Assembly: GCA_033439795.1 (NCBI GenBank)
Contig: JAUTDP010000007.1
Coordinates: 806,001 to 870,000, forward strand
DNA: 64,000 bases
Source of the DNA: Sordaria brevicollis
Taxonomy: Eukaryota > Ascomycota > Sordariomycetes > Sordariales > Sordariaceae
Direction: 5' to 3'
Shown: piece after piece, positions 15,716-26,056 of the stretch
Numbering within the stretch: the stretch's first letter is position 1
Layout of the letters: each line of letters begins with the position of its first letter
The notes under the pieces: model-generated
The model's input: the letters and a program-made list of their open reading frames with translations, nothing else
Told to the model about the DNA's origin: nothing
The model's database searches: none
Position numbers and translations under genes: made by a program

Positions 15716-16778
15716 ATGGGGGGCAAGTCTGCTAACAAGGCCGGTTACTTCGACAAGCTGAAGGGCTTGTTGGAGGATTACCGGTCCATCTTCATCGTCT
15801 CCGTCGACAATGTCAGCTCTCAGCAGATGCACGAGATCAGACAGTCCCTCCGCGGTGAGGCTGTCGTCTTGATGGGCAAGAACACCATGGTACGTTGCGC
15901 CGACAATCGCGAAATCTGGGCAACTACGGAGGACTGACGGATATGCTGCAATAGGTTCGCCGTGCCCTCAAGACCTTCGTCGCCGACACCCCCGAGTACG
16001 AGCGTCTCCTCCCCTTCGTCAAGGGCAACGTTGGTTTCGTCTTCACCAACGGCGACCTCAAGGAGGTCCGTGACAAGATCCTCGCCAACAAGGTCGCTGC
16101 CCCCGCTCGTGCTGGTGCCATCGCCCCTGCCGACGTCTGGGTCCCCGCTGGCAACACCGGTATGGAACCCGGCAAGACCTCTTTCTTCCAGGCCCTCGGT
16201 GTCCCCACCAAGATCGCCCGTGGTACCATTGAAATCACCACCGATCTCAAGCTCATTGAGGCTGGCGCCAAGGTCGGCCCCTCTGAGGCTACCCTGTTGA
16301 ACTTGCTCAACATCTCTCCCTTCACCTACGGTATGGGCATCGCTCAGGTCTACGACCAGGGCAACACCTTCGCCTCTGATGTCCTCGACATCTCCGAGGA
16401 GCAGCTCCTCAAGGCTTTCTCCACTGCCATCACCACCATTGCCAGCCTCTCGCTCGCTCTCAACTTCCCCACCCTCCCCTCCGTCATCCACTCCGTCGTC
16501 AACGCCTACAAGAAGGTTCTTGCCGTCGCTATCGAGACCGAGATCAGCTGGCCCGAGATCGAGGAGCTCAAGGACCGCATTGCCAACCCCGAGGCTTATG
16601 CTTCCGCCGCTCCCGCCGCTTCCACCGAGGCTGCTCCCGCTGCCAAGGCTGAGGAGAAGGAGGAGGAGAAGGAGGAGTCTGATGAGGATGATGGCGGCTT
16701 CGGCGGTCTCTTGTGCGTATTCCCTGATACTGACCCCTATTTTGTGACACCTAAGCTAACTGTTCTTCTAGCGACTAA
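15716..16778 (+). CDS. rpp0: 60S acidic ribosomal protein P0
   Basis: Exons 15716-15889, 15955-16712 and 16772-16778 (312 aa). It starts [15 protein letters not shown]. The L10-type core follows: [31 protein letters not shown] across the first intron, and [14 protein letters not shown]1/P2-binding helical region and an Ala-rich hinge lead to the acidic stalk tip [19 protein letters not shown]0 anchors the P1/P2 stalk of the large subunit and recruits translation factors. The length matches the family. The last coding exon has only 7 nt (one base, GAC, TAA), supplying the end of the conserved LFD tail. The intron before it has a GTGCGT donor, a GCTAAC branch point and a TTCTAG acceptor. Strong C-ending codon bias is consistent with very high expression. 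Confidence 0.97.
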
Positions 16779-17346
16779 ATGTCTCCCCGACTTCTTGATT
16801 GAAGTGCCTCATGGGCGGCGAAATTGGTTTAGGTTGGGTAAAGAGACGAATAATCTTGGCCCTCAGCTACATAGATCATTTGCTGCTCAATCAAGCACAT
16901 CACTTTGGTGGTCTCCTTCTGATGAATCTGTTTGCAATTTTGGTGAAACTCTGCGGGTACATGTGAAAATGTCCTGCTTGTTTTCTCATATCCATCAGGT
17001 TAGTCTTTTTCTCTTCCTTTTCTTCTAACACCCTTTCCCTTTCAGCCCTTCCTTCCCCTCGAGTGTTCATGATGAGAAAAAATCAAAGAGCTTTTTAACC
17101 CTGATTATCATTGATGAAAACCCATCACAAACAACTACTTTCTGAAACACTCCAATTTACCTCCGATTTTTGTCCTGCTCTACAACTATCATACACATGG
17201 GGTATACAGAGGCTAACTCTACTTTTCCAGATGCATCCAGATTCTTTCAGATATCCTCAAAATAAAAACTTGAACAAACCAAACTTTTTCCAATCCTCCA
17301 TCCTGCAACTGTGACTTTGAAACGCATGTTTTCTGTGACTCCCATG
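16779..17346. other. Convergent 3' intergenic region (rpp0 / msh1)
   Basis: 568 bp between the stop codons of two convergent genes. It is AT-richer than its neighbours and has T-rich runs near 16997-17050. It presumably carries both 3' untranslated regions. No other feature was seen. Confidence 0.6.
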
Positions 17347-20300
17347 CTACAACTCAACTCCCTGAGCTTCCAACACTTGCTGAGCCATCTTGATAGCCGG
17401 CTCCGGCAGCCCAGCCAAACGGGCCACCTTCAGAGCATGACTCTGCCTGTTCGTGCCTTTCCGCAACTTGTGCACGTACACAAATCCTCCACCCTCATCC
17501 TCCTCGACGTCGGTGCAATACATGGCCACGCCGCCGCCATTCGCACCGTTGGCACCATCCTCAACCATCAGCCCTTGCTCCCTCACCATATCCCCCACCT
17601 TATGAAAATGCGTCGCAAACAAACCCCGACACTTGTTGACAGTCAACAAATGATGCAGCGCCGCAAACGCCACCGCCGTTCCATCCTCGGGGGTCGTTCC
17701 CCTTCCAATCTCATCCATAATCACAAAGCTTCTGGCTGTAGCCTGCCTCAAGATGGCCGCCGTCTCCATCATCTCGACCATGAACGTGCTCTGGTCCGCA
17801 TACAGATTATCCGCCGACCCAACCCTGCTGAAAATCGCATCGACGATTCCCATCTCGGCGTAATCAGCGGGTACGTAACATCCCATTTGAGCCAAGATGG
17901 TAATCAACGCGTTTTGTCTGAGGAAGGTGGATTTCCCGCCCATGTTCGGGCCGGTGATTAGCCATATCGCTCCTTCACCTCCTCCACCTCCCCCTCCCCC
18001 GCTAGGTGAGCCGAGCAGGCAGTCATTCTTTTGGAAAGTCATCCCTCGCGAAAGAAGGGAAGGCTCGACGGTCGGATGACGACCGCCTATGATGATTGTC
18101 TTTTGGGTATCCGAGTGGAGGATAGGGCGAACAAGGTTTTGTTCCGTGGCTAAGCGGGATAGGGAGGTGGCGATGTCGAGCTCGTCCAAGACCAAGGCGT
18201 TGCGGCGCAGCTTGATGAGTAAGGTGACGACGTTGGAGCGGAGGGAGGTGAAGAGGGCGGTTTCTTCGGAGCGGATGCGTAAGCGGACGTGGTCGAGGGA
18301 TTCGCCTAGGGATGTCCAGAGAGGGTGGTGGAAGGTGCGTGTGGTGCGTGTGGCTTTGAGGGTATGCAGGGTGGTTAGGGATTCTGGCTCTGCCTGCTCT
18401 GTGATGGGTTCGGGGTTGTCAGCGACGGTAGGGTCGATATCGGCGTCGGGATCAGTGTCTTCTGGGATGAGCTCATCGGGTACGACGTCCAAGGGATCGG
18501 ACAAGCTGCTGTTCTTGCTGGTGCTGGAAGTTGTACGACGACTTGACTTTCCTACCATCGCCAACCTGGCATCTCTCCCTCTGACCATACAAACATGACC
18601 CAGCCCAGCTCTCCAATTGAGCGTAAGCGACGGCGCCGCATACCGTTCGCGCAACTCTTCGGTGAGCTTCTCCTTTTGCTCCTGCAGCGATCCCAGCTCG
18701 GCATGAAGTTTTGCTAAAGCCCTGTTGGCTTTGGGCTTCATGATCCACACCTGGTTATCTTCGCCGTAGTAAGTCCGGAGACTCACAACTTTCTTCTCTT
18801 TTGTTTGAGGTTGGGTTTGGTCACTGGTTTCCCGGGCTCTGTTACTCTTAGCCATCGCACCCTTGGGTAACAGCGCCTTCACATCCTCTTCCGTCCCTCC
18901 TTCGTCCTTGACGATCTCCTGCGCCAGAGCAAGCATTTCGCCTGTCTCGCTGTCTTCAAGCTGGTGTTGCTGGACGAGACCTTCCTCATCGATGGCGTCC
19001 CAGATGCGCTTGGCGAGCTTGAGCGGCTGCTCGAGGCTTATCCGGTCGATCAGCTTCGTTAGGCAATCATGATCTTCCGGGTTGTCCGAGGAGGAGATGG
19101 TGGACTTGAGGTGGCTGACGATGTCCTCAGTGGCTTTAATGGTGCTGGCGAGCCGAAGAAGGTCGTCAGCGTCACCACGGTTCAGAGCAAACTTTTGGAC
19201 GAGACGTTGGGTGTCGTGGGAGCGGCGGAGAAGAACGGTGATGGCGTCGCTGAGGTCAGGGTTCTCGATGAAGCGGGTTATGAGGTCCAGACGGGCGTTT
19301 ATTACCGAGAGCGATGTTGATGGGGCGCCTGAGAAGCTGTTAGCGGGTTTGTTTTCTTGACACAACATGGAACGGGCAATGTGGTCTTACTGAGCCACTC
19401 ATTAAGCAGTCTCGCGCCACTCTTGGTCACCGTCCGTCTGATGGCATGCAACAGACTTCCCGCAAAGAAGCCATCTCTTATAGTCTGTTTGATCTCAAGA
19501 GAGCGCATACTGTTCTTGTCGATAGCCATGATCTGCATGTTGTCATGGCGTATGGGTGGTTGAAGCTTCATGCTCAAGCCCTGGAGCCGGTCCCGGACAT
19601 AATGAAGCAACACATTTCCTGCCTTGACTTCGTCATCCGTAAATCGAATTACAGTTTCTGCGGGTATTTTTGCGTCAAGCATCGGTGCCCAGTCCTTTAC
19701 AGTTTGGATATCTTCGCTTTGCGGTGAGTAAGTAAAGGGATATCTCTCCTCGTTCAGGACTGAGAGAATGTCGTGACCTTCATCAGACTCAAGTGACTTG
19801 TCGAGGATTATCTCTCGTGGAGACACCCGGGAAAGGATACTTCCTAGGGATATGAGGTTTGTTTGCTGGGTGTAGAAGTTGCCCGTGGATAAGTCTAACC
19901 ATGCTAGACCGATGGAAGACTCCTTCTTCTGGCCTTCTCCTCCCGAGTTCAAGGCTTCTTGAGAACTCGTGTCTTCATCCAACTTCTTGACCGAAGGTAA
20001 ATGGATGGCCATGATGTAGTTGTTGGCATACGGGTCCATGAAGTTCTCGTCGATCAGGGTGCCCGGAGTAATAATCCGTGACACTCTGCGACTGTGCATC
20101 AAACCACCCGACTTGATCTGCTCTGAAGGGGAATTTTTGTACTCCTCCGCTATGGCTACATGGCGATTTAGGTCTTGGACTAAGACTTTGAGGTGGCGTT
20201 CAAGTTGGAAGAAAGGAAACCCAGCCTAGAAGAAGGACATGAATCAGAACAAACTGCACTTTTGGGAGAAAGTGAAGAACGGTCCATATTGCAGAACTGA

Positions 20301-21365
20301 GCAGGGAGGCATAGTAGACACGTTTGGAATTGGATATGGATGGAAGCAAATTACCATTGAGACAGGACCACCGTTTGTTCTCTTTTGTGAGACTTTGATG
20401 TTCAGAATCGGACCGATCTCCTCGGCTTGCTCAAAGTAGAGTTCGTAAAAGCTTCCCACTCGCGTTAACAACACGCAGTTATCAAACTTTTGCATGTTTT
20501 GGCGATGCTGTTGGATTACTGTTGGGTAAGCAGGCTCTTGTTCTTCCTGTTGCGATGGCACCACAGACTCGTCGGGCATGAGAACACCCTGAGGAATCTC
20601 CTTTAGCCGGACCGTCTTCGTCTTGCCTTTCTTAGGCTTGGTCGACAATTCATCTTGCTCGACCTCGACTGCTTCGCCTTCAGTGCCTTCTTCCACGGGT
20701 AGAGGAGACTCCTCGACCACGGCACCGGAAGGAGTGGGCAAGTCCTCTAGCTTGACGGTTTTCCGCCTGCCCCGTTTAAGCTTACCAGATTCTATGTCCT
20801 CACCAAGCTTTACCTCACTCTGGGAATCCAAGACAGGATCGGTAATTGGCGTGCTTTGAGAGTCCGATAGCCGATCAACCTGCAAAATGGTCCTTTTGAC
20901 TCTCTTGCGACGTGTCTTGGGAGCGCCTTCCGCCTCTTCCTGGACTGATTCCTCCACCACTAGGAGAGGGCTGTTGCCGACCGTGGACCCAATAACGGGA
21001 GGACGCGGAAGATCGTTCAACTGCACAACGGTCTGGGTCTTTTTGCCGCGATTCTGAAGATGAAACAGCCGAGGACGACACGGCGTGATGTCGATGACGG
21101 GCCGGGCGGGGACGGCGAGCAAGCTCCGTGGTCTAGGCCCGGCCGAGGGTTGCGAGGTCTGAGTGGTCACATATCTACCGACACTGACAGCAGAACTGAC
21201 AGCAGCAGCGGCACCACCACCACTACGACAACGGCCAACAGTGGCGGCAGAAAGAGGGACGGTTCGGATGTTCCTGACAACGCATGGGCGACAACTAGTG
21301 CTGCTGCTTTGGCCGAAAGACGCTATCCAGAGGCGCGGAACCTGTTTTGGGCGCGGGGGCAGCAT
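17347..21365 (-). CDS. msh1: Mitochondrial DNA mismatch-repair ATPase, MutS homologue Msh1
   Basis: Minus-strand exons 21365-20355, 20225-19391 and 19328-17347 (1275 aa). The first 60 residues are rich in Arg/Ser and poor in acids (MLPPRPKQVPRLW..., RPCVVRNIRTVP), like a mitochondrial presequence. A disordered stretch of about 200 residues follows. The MutS mismatch-recognition domain then begins (NCVLLTRVGSFYELYF) and runs across intron 1 into AGFPFFQLERHLKVLVQ. Connector, core and clamp regions follow. The C-terminal ATPase has Walker A GPNMGGKSTF (Lys about 1081), an ADQSTFMVEM segment, Walker B VIMDEIGRGT and a FATHFH motif. The targeting signal and full-length mismatch domain favour Msh1, which maintains mitochondrial DNA, over Msh2-6. 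A run of Gly codons sits just before the ATPase domain. Introns have GTAATT and GTAAGA donors. Confidence 0.9.
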
Positions 21366-24300
21366 CAGAATCGGCGATTATGGCCTGTTGCCCTTTTCGA
21401 TGGTTTCCCGGTTGGCCTGGTTGGCCTGGCTGGCTTTGAAATACTTGGTATGCGAGGGGGAGAAAACGTGCGGTAGTGACGCGACAAAGTACGAGGAGAT
21501 GTGCCTGATGTACAGAATGGCGCGCAGTTCCGAGAATGTCCCTTTCAAACAAACAATACCTGCCGTCAAGGTTCTTGGGGATCAACGTGATGAGGCGTGA
21601 TCAATGTCGTGAGATGAGGATTGAAGGAGGGGGGAAATACTGAATAGTGTCAAAAAAGAGACAGAAAATGGCATGGAAATCATCAACGATCAGGTGTAAA
21701 CGGCCGAAAATGAACCCCTCCAACACCTGGCAGTTGACTTCTTGGCAGGCACTTCGCTGTGTCAAGTGCGGCAACTCAATTGAATGGAAAGGGAAAGTGG
21801 GGGCAATTATTTCTCCTCTGTCCCGTTCGGGGTTGCCATCGCACCATCCAAGGCCCATCCCGCAAGATTGTCGCTCTTTCCCCTGTTTGCTCAAATTCTT
21901 TCAGTGATGCTTCCGCCGGGGATTTCCTTGGTTGCGCCTGAAAGAACCATTTTTTGAAGATTGCTGGAAGGAGGCCTAGAAGCTTGCAGATTACAGGGTT
22001 TGAGTTTGATACGCTCGGAGGACGACGACGAACTCCCGATGTTGACATCCTGAACATCTTCACTAACAATTAATATCCAGTCGACACAGCAACGGACAAT
22101 CACTAACACCAACATCCATCTACGGTACCTACCTAGAACTCGGTGTTTGCTTGTGGACAATCCCCTGTCTTATAAACGCTAGCAAGCAAAGAAGAGCATG
22201 GAGACCTCGCAACGCAACATCGTCCCTTTCCCAAAATCTGGTCGCGACTTTTACCGATTCTCGAGCGACATGAGATATCTGGGGAACCCAGTCGCGTGTT
22301 GCCGCCAGATTCAATGCATGGCGATAATCTTGCGTTGATATGGATATCGTGAGGGACTCGGCGATAAACGGGGCAGACTCAACGGACATGTTATGACGGG
22401 CTGGGGCCATGACTTGCCCTTCCCCCGGTTTGTTTCTCTCTGTTTTTTGCCTCTCTCTCCCGGAATCCGCTTCCCGCAAGGCCATGTCACGATATAACCC
22501 GACTGACTGGGAACGATTCCACTTTTGCGAGACCGGTTCCTTCCATGTGGCATTCATCGACCAGCTCATCGGCCCATCTGCCAACACAATCAGAAGGTTG
22601 ACACCCAAATTGAGGAGAAGGGATTTACATATCCGATTCATGCTCGCGGAGAAGACACGACGTTTCGGTTTACAGTCCTCACTGACGCAAACAAAAGACA
22701 TGGCGCTCTTCTCTCGCTCTGCCGAATCCCGAATCTCGGTGGTCAACGCCCCGTAATCAAACAGAAGAAGCAATGAAGAAGCGAAACAGACTCGTTCAGC
22801 GAGACAAGATGGGCAAACGCTGGCAAGCCACTCCCGCGCGCACCCTACTGAATGTCCGAGTTCTGGGCCGCCCGTGCCCTGTGCTCACAGCTCACAGCTC
22901 ATTATGGTGGTTTGGTGATCAGAGTGATTCAGGGAATCGCATTATTAAGCGCGACACCATGTTTTACCGATCACTGATCTGTTTCGCTTTCTGATGAAGG
23001 ATGATGAATGAGAGTAGGACACCAACGGACGAACGCCGGCTTGAGACGGATGACAAAGGAGATTTGTGCCTCATTCTTTTGATTACATACGCTTACCATT
23101 TTTGATTACGGCCTTCGACACCAGCAGGACGGTCAACGGCTGAATCTACGATCCGACTTACACTAGACGGGCCTTGATCACCCCCAGAGACAGAGTCCAG
23201 GTTCGGGATGTGTTGGTTCTCCTCGTTTATGGTTCCAGTACCTGATGATGCGTTGTTGATGACGCTCAGATCTCGCAACGATCTAGACGCTGCAACCGAA
23301 CGGCGGTCTGTTCCGAAGTGACGATGATGTGTGCCGACGCGGACGGACTCCAACGAACAGAAAGAAAGACAACCAACGCCAACGAGAAACGAGACAACGT
23401 GTCAGCCGAAACTGGGATCCGGACGGTAGTTCAACCACGAATTATTGATACGAATCCGGAGATGGAAAATGTTATTTGATATGAATTCATACAGAAACCA
23501 TGGGAGTCCGAGTAAAAAGGAGAAAACCAAAGGCCGGGGAGGGGATTTAGAATGTGCCGGGATGAGGCCCGGTATGCACTGCTGCCACTGCAATGCCCGC
23601 GTCTGACTGGCATGATTCAAGTGTGGCCCGATTGTGCCCCTCGGCCTGGCTCTGAATGGATGGGCCTCGGTGGCCACTGGCCGGCAAGTAAACGGCATCG
23701 ACCGATTTTTGCCCATGTTGACCCCATGTTGTACCAGTTCTGCCACCATTTCCAGCCTTGCCGAACCCTTTCTCAGACCATTTTCATCAGCTCCGCCTGC
23801 CAATCCTAGCGAACCCCCGTCCACCACACCTTATCTCCTACCCTATTCTCGGCTTCTGGCGAGCACCAGTTTAAGCTCCGTTGGTAACCCAAGTCGTAGC
23901 GCTGGTAGCGGTCGCCGCGGTCCCAAGAAGCCTCCAATCCTGGCAACAACGCAGAGTCGCAGACATTGTCCCTCGGGCCTGGGCAACTTCGTTTGGCCAG
24001 AACCCTCCCTCCAGGACCCTTTCACTCCACCATGCTGCACCAGCAACATCATCTTTTTGTCTTGGGGACTGACAGTCCGCCCGCTCTGTCACCCACACAC
24101 CCCTTTTCAAGTTCGAATCCCGGAAAGAAAAAAAAAAAATAGGATGAGCCGTCAAAATAACATGAACCCACTTAATCTAGCATGCGCGTCGTAGGTGGCC
24201 GTTCCGGGTCCAGGATGCGGCCCGAGGGACGTCTAAGTCGTGATTATTTCTCACAATGTACCATCAGATGTAGTCAGTCAGCCTAACTTGAGTTTGAGTT

Positions 24301-24649
24301 ATAAATCAGACCTCCCTTACTTCCCCCACCCTCCGTAGGGCTTCACTCAAGATTATTCCATCTGTTTTAACATCGTCGACTCTTCGTATCCCTTGTTCAA
24401 GGTTTTGGTCTTTATAAGATCAGCTGTACCATAAGTTCTTTGCCAACGGACATACGATACACATCGATCCCTTGGTATTAATAAGCTTCCGCTATTATTA
24501 CCAACACATTCTATCGCCTCTCAACTACTCCAGCAATATCTATATCACCGACGACGACCTGGGCGATAAAGTTTCTTGAACAGAACCAAAACTTACTCGA
24601 CGACATTTTTACACATTTCCATATAATCACCCCTCTCCAATAACCAACA
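21366..24649. other. Large intergenic region; no gene supported
   Basis: 3.3 kb between the msh1 start and the next gene. The longest frames (a 214-codon minus-strand frame near 22129-22773 and a 186-codon plus-strand frame near 23634-24194) begin without ATG and have no recognisable composition or motif. An 11-13 base stretch near 24113 resembles a tRNA B box, but no matching A box or cloverleaf was seen. The right-hand 300 bp should be the promoter and leader of the 24650 gene. Confidence 0.5.
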
Positions 24650-26056
24650 ATGATGGCGGCACCGATGCCGCATCCCTTCCAAAGCCACGTTCCGGCCACT
24701 CCTCCTCCGGAACAGCCGTTATTCGGCGGCAAGGGCCCAATGTCTCCCGATATGTCTGCCAAGACCAACACAACAACATCTCAACAACAACAACAAGAAG
24801 CTTTCTTCAACATGTTTGCCGCACATGCCCAACAAGCACGAGAGCAGCAACGTCAGAAGCAGCGACAGCAAGATGCACAGCAACACCACCAGCAGCAGCA
24901 GCAGCAACAGCCAACCCCTGCATCCTCCCGGCAGTCCAGCAGCAGCGCCCCCGTACCACCGCAATCACAACATCCAAATAATTTCCCTTTTGGGATGAAC
25001 CTCAAACCATCCACATCATCCCCATCAGACCCAACATCAACAACAACAACATTCCCCAACACCCTCGACCCCAAATACCTCGCCATGGCCTCCCGCATCG
25101 CCGCCTACTACCAACAACGATGCCAAGCCATCGCCAACTTCCAGCAGCAGCGGTGCCAGCAATGGGCCAACATGCAGCGCGCCAAGTGCCAGGAGATGAT
25201 GCAAGCCACGATGCTAGTAGTGGCGTGGTACATTCGTGATCGAATCCAGCGGAGAAGGAAACGACAAAAGAGGGTGTTTAAAAGGGGGTTGGAGATGAGG
25301 GAGCGGCAGCGGCTTGCTGCTGGTCAACAATCTAGAGGAGGTGCAGGGCAACAAGGGGCAAAGGTGACAAAGGGGGAGGTGGTGAGGAGGTGGGTTTTGG
25401 ATGTGCCTATTGGGGTTTTACCTCCTTCGGCGTCTTCTCCTGTTGTGGGTACGACGACGACGACGACGACAATGGGAAAGGGGGTGCCGCAGCCGGCGCC
25501 AGAGGTACATGACCCGCTTCAAGATCCATCTGAGGCCATTTTTGCTTTGGGCGGAAATCCAGCTGAGCTGCTGCCGGAGACGACGACGAAGGTCGAGGAC
25601 AAGGATTCGCAGTTGTACACGATTGCGGATAACTTGATCAAGTCGCAGCTGGCTAGGATCGACGTGCCGCTTTTGGGGGTGTTGAATCTGGATGAGAGCG
25701 ATAGTGAGGAGAGTTCGGAGGAGGAGGAGTATGATGAGTATGACGACGACGAGTACGAGGAGGATGGTGACTACGAAGGGGAGGAGTATGAAGATGAGGA
25801 GTATGAAGAGGAGGGAGAGGAAGAAGAGAATGTGGTGTATGAATGCTATGGGCCCGGCGTTGCCAAGATGCAGGTCACTACTGCTGTGCCTACTTCTTTA
25901 CATCAACAAGAGCGACAACAGCATGTGAAGACGGAAGAGCAGCTTGTCAAGTCGCCGTCACCGGAGGCAGGCATGGGATCGGAGGAGGTCCAGCTCGGCA
26001 CGGCAGGGTCGGGAAGTGGTGCGGGGAGGAAGAGAGGTGCGAGTGAGATTTCGTGA
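24650..26056 (+). CDS. Q-rich/acidic protein with an 11-residue Cys repeat and basic helix; family not recognised
   Basis: Single-exon frame of 468 aa; the start is in a good context (CAACA-ATG-ATG). Residues 1-135 are disordered and rich in Gln, Pro and Ser. Residues about 146-210 form the only segment that looks structured. There QxRC/RAKC-Q occurs three times with Cys at 158, 169 and 180, exactly 11 apart. A hydrophobic patch (MLVVAWYI) and a strongly basic run (RRRKRQKR) follow. After another disordered part come a KSQLARIDVPLLGVLNL segment and a very acidic stretch of Glu/Asp/Tyr codons (about 25690-25840). The protein ends RKRGASEIS. I do not recognise a family. An amphipathic membrane-contact helix followed by positive charge would fit, but that is inference. 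Confidence 0.75.
   Translation: MMAAPMPHPFQSHVPATPPPEQPLFGGKGPMSPDMSAKTNTTTSQQQQQEAFFNMFAAHAQQAREQQRQKQRQQDAQQHHQQQQQQQPTPASSRQSSSSAPVPPQSQHPNNFPFGMNLKPSTSSPSDPTSTTTTFPNTLDPKYLAMASRIAAYYQQRCQAIANFQQQRCQQWANMQRAKCQEMMQATMLVVAWYIRDRIQRRRKRQKRVFKRGLEMRERQRLAAGQQSRGGAGQQGAKVTKGEVVRRWVLDVPIGVLPPSASSPVVGTTTTTTTMGKGVPQPAPEVHDPLQDPSEAIFALGGNPAELLPETTTKVEDKDSQLYTIADNLIKSQLARIDVPLLGVLNLDESDSEESSEEEEYDEYDDDEYEEDGDYEGEEYEDEEYEEEGEEEENVVYECYGPGVAKMQVTTAVPTSLHQQERQQHVKTEEQLVKSPSPEAGMGSEEVQLGTAGSGSGAGRKRGASEIS

Noticed and set aside
22129..22773. 214-codon minus-strand frame
   Set aside because: It has no ATG at its start and no recognisable motif, and it overlaps other random frames on both strands.
24085..24130. 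tRNA-like B box (GTTCGAATCCCGG) near 24113
   Set aside because: No A box at the right distance and no cloverleaf could be folded around it.
23634..24194. 186-codon plus-strand frame
   Set aside because: It begins at a GTG, has no family resemblance, and is crossed by competing minus-strand frames.
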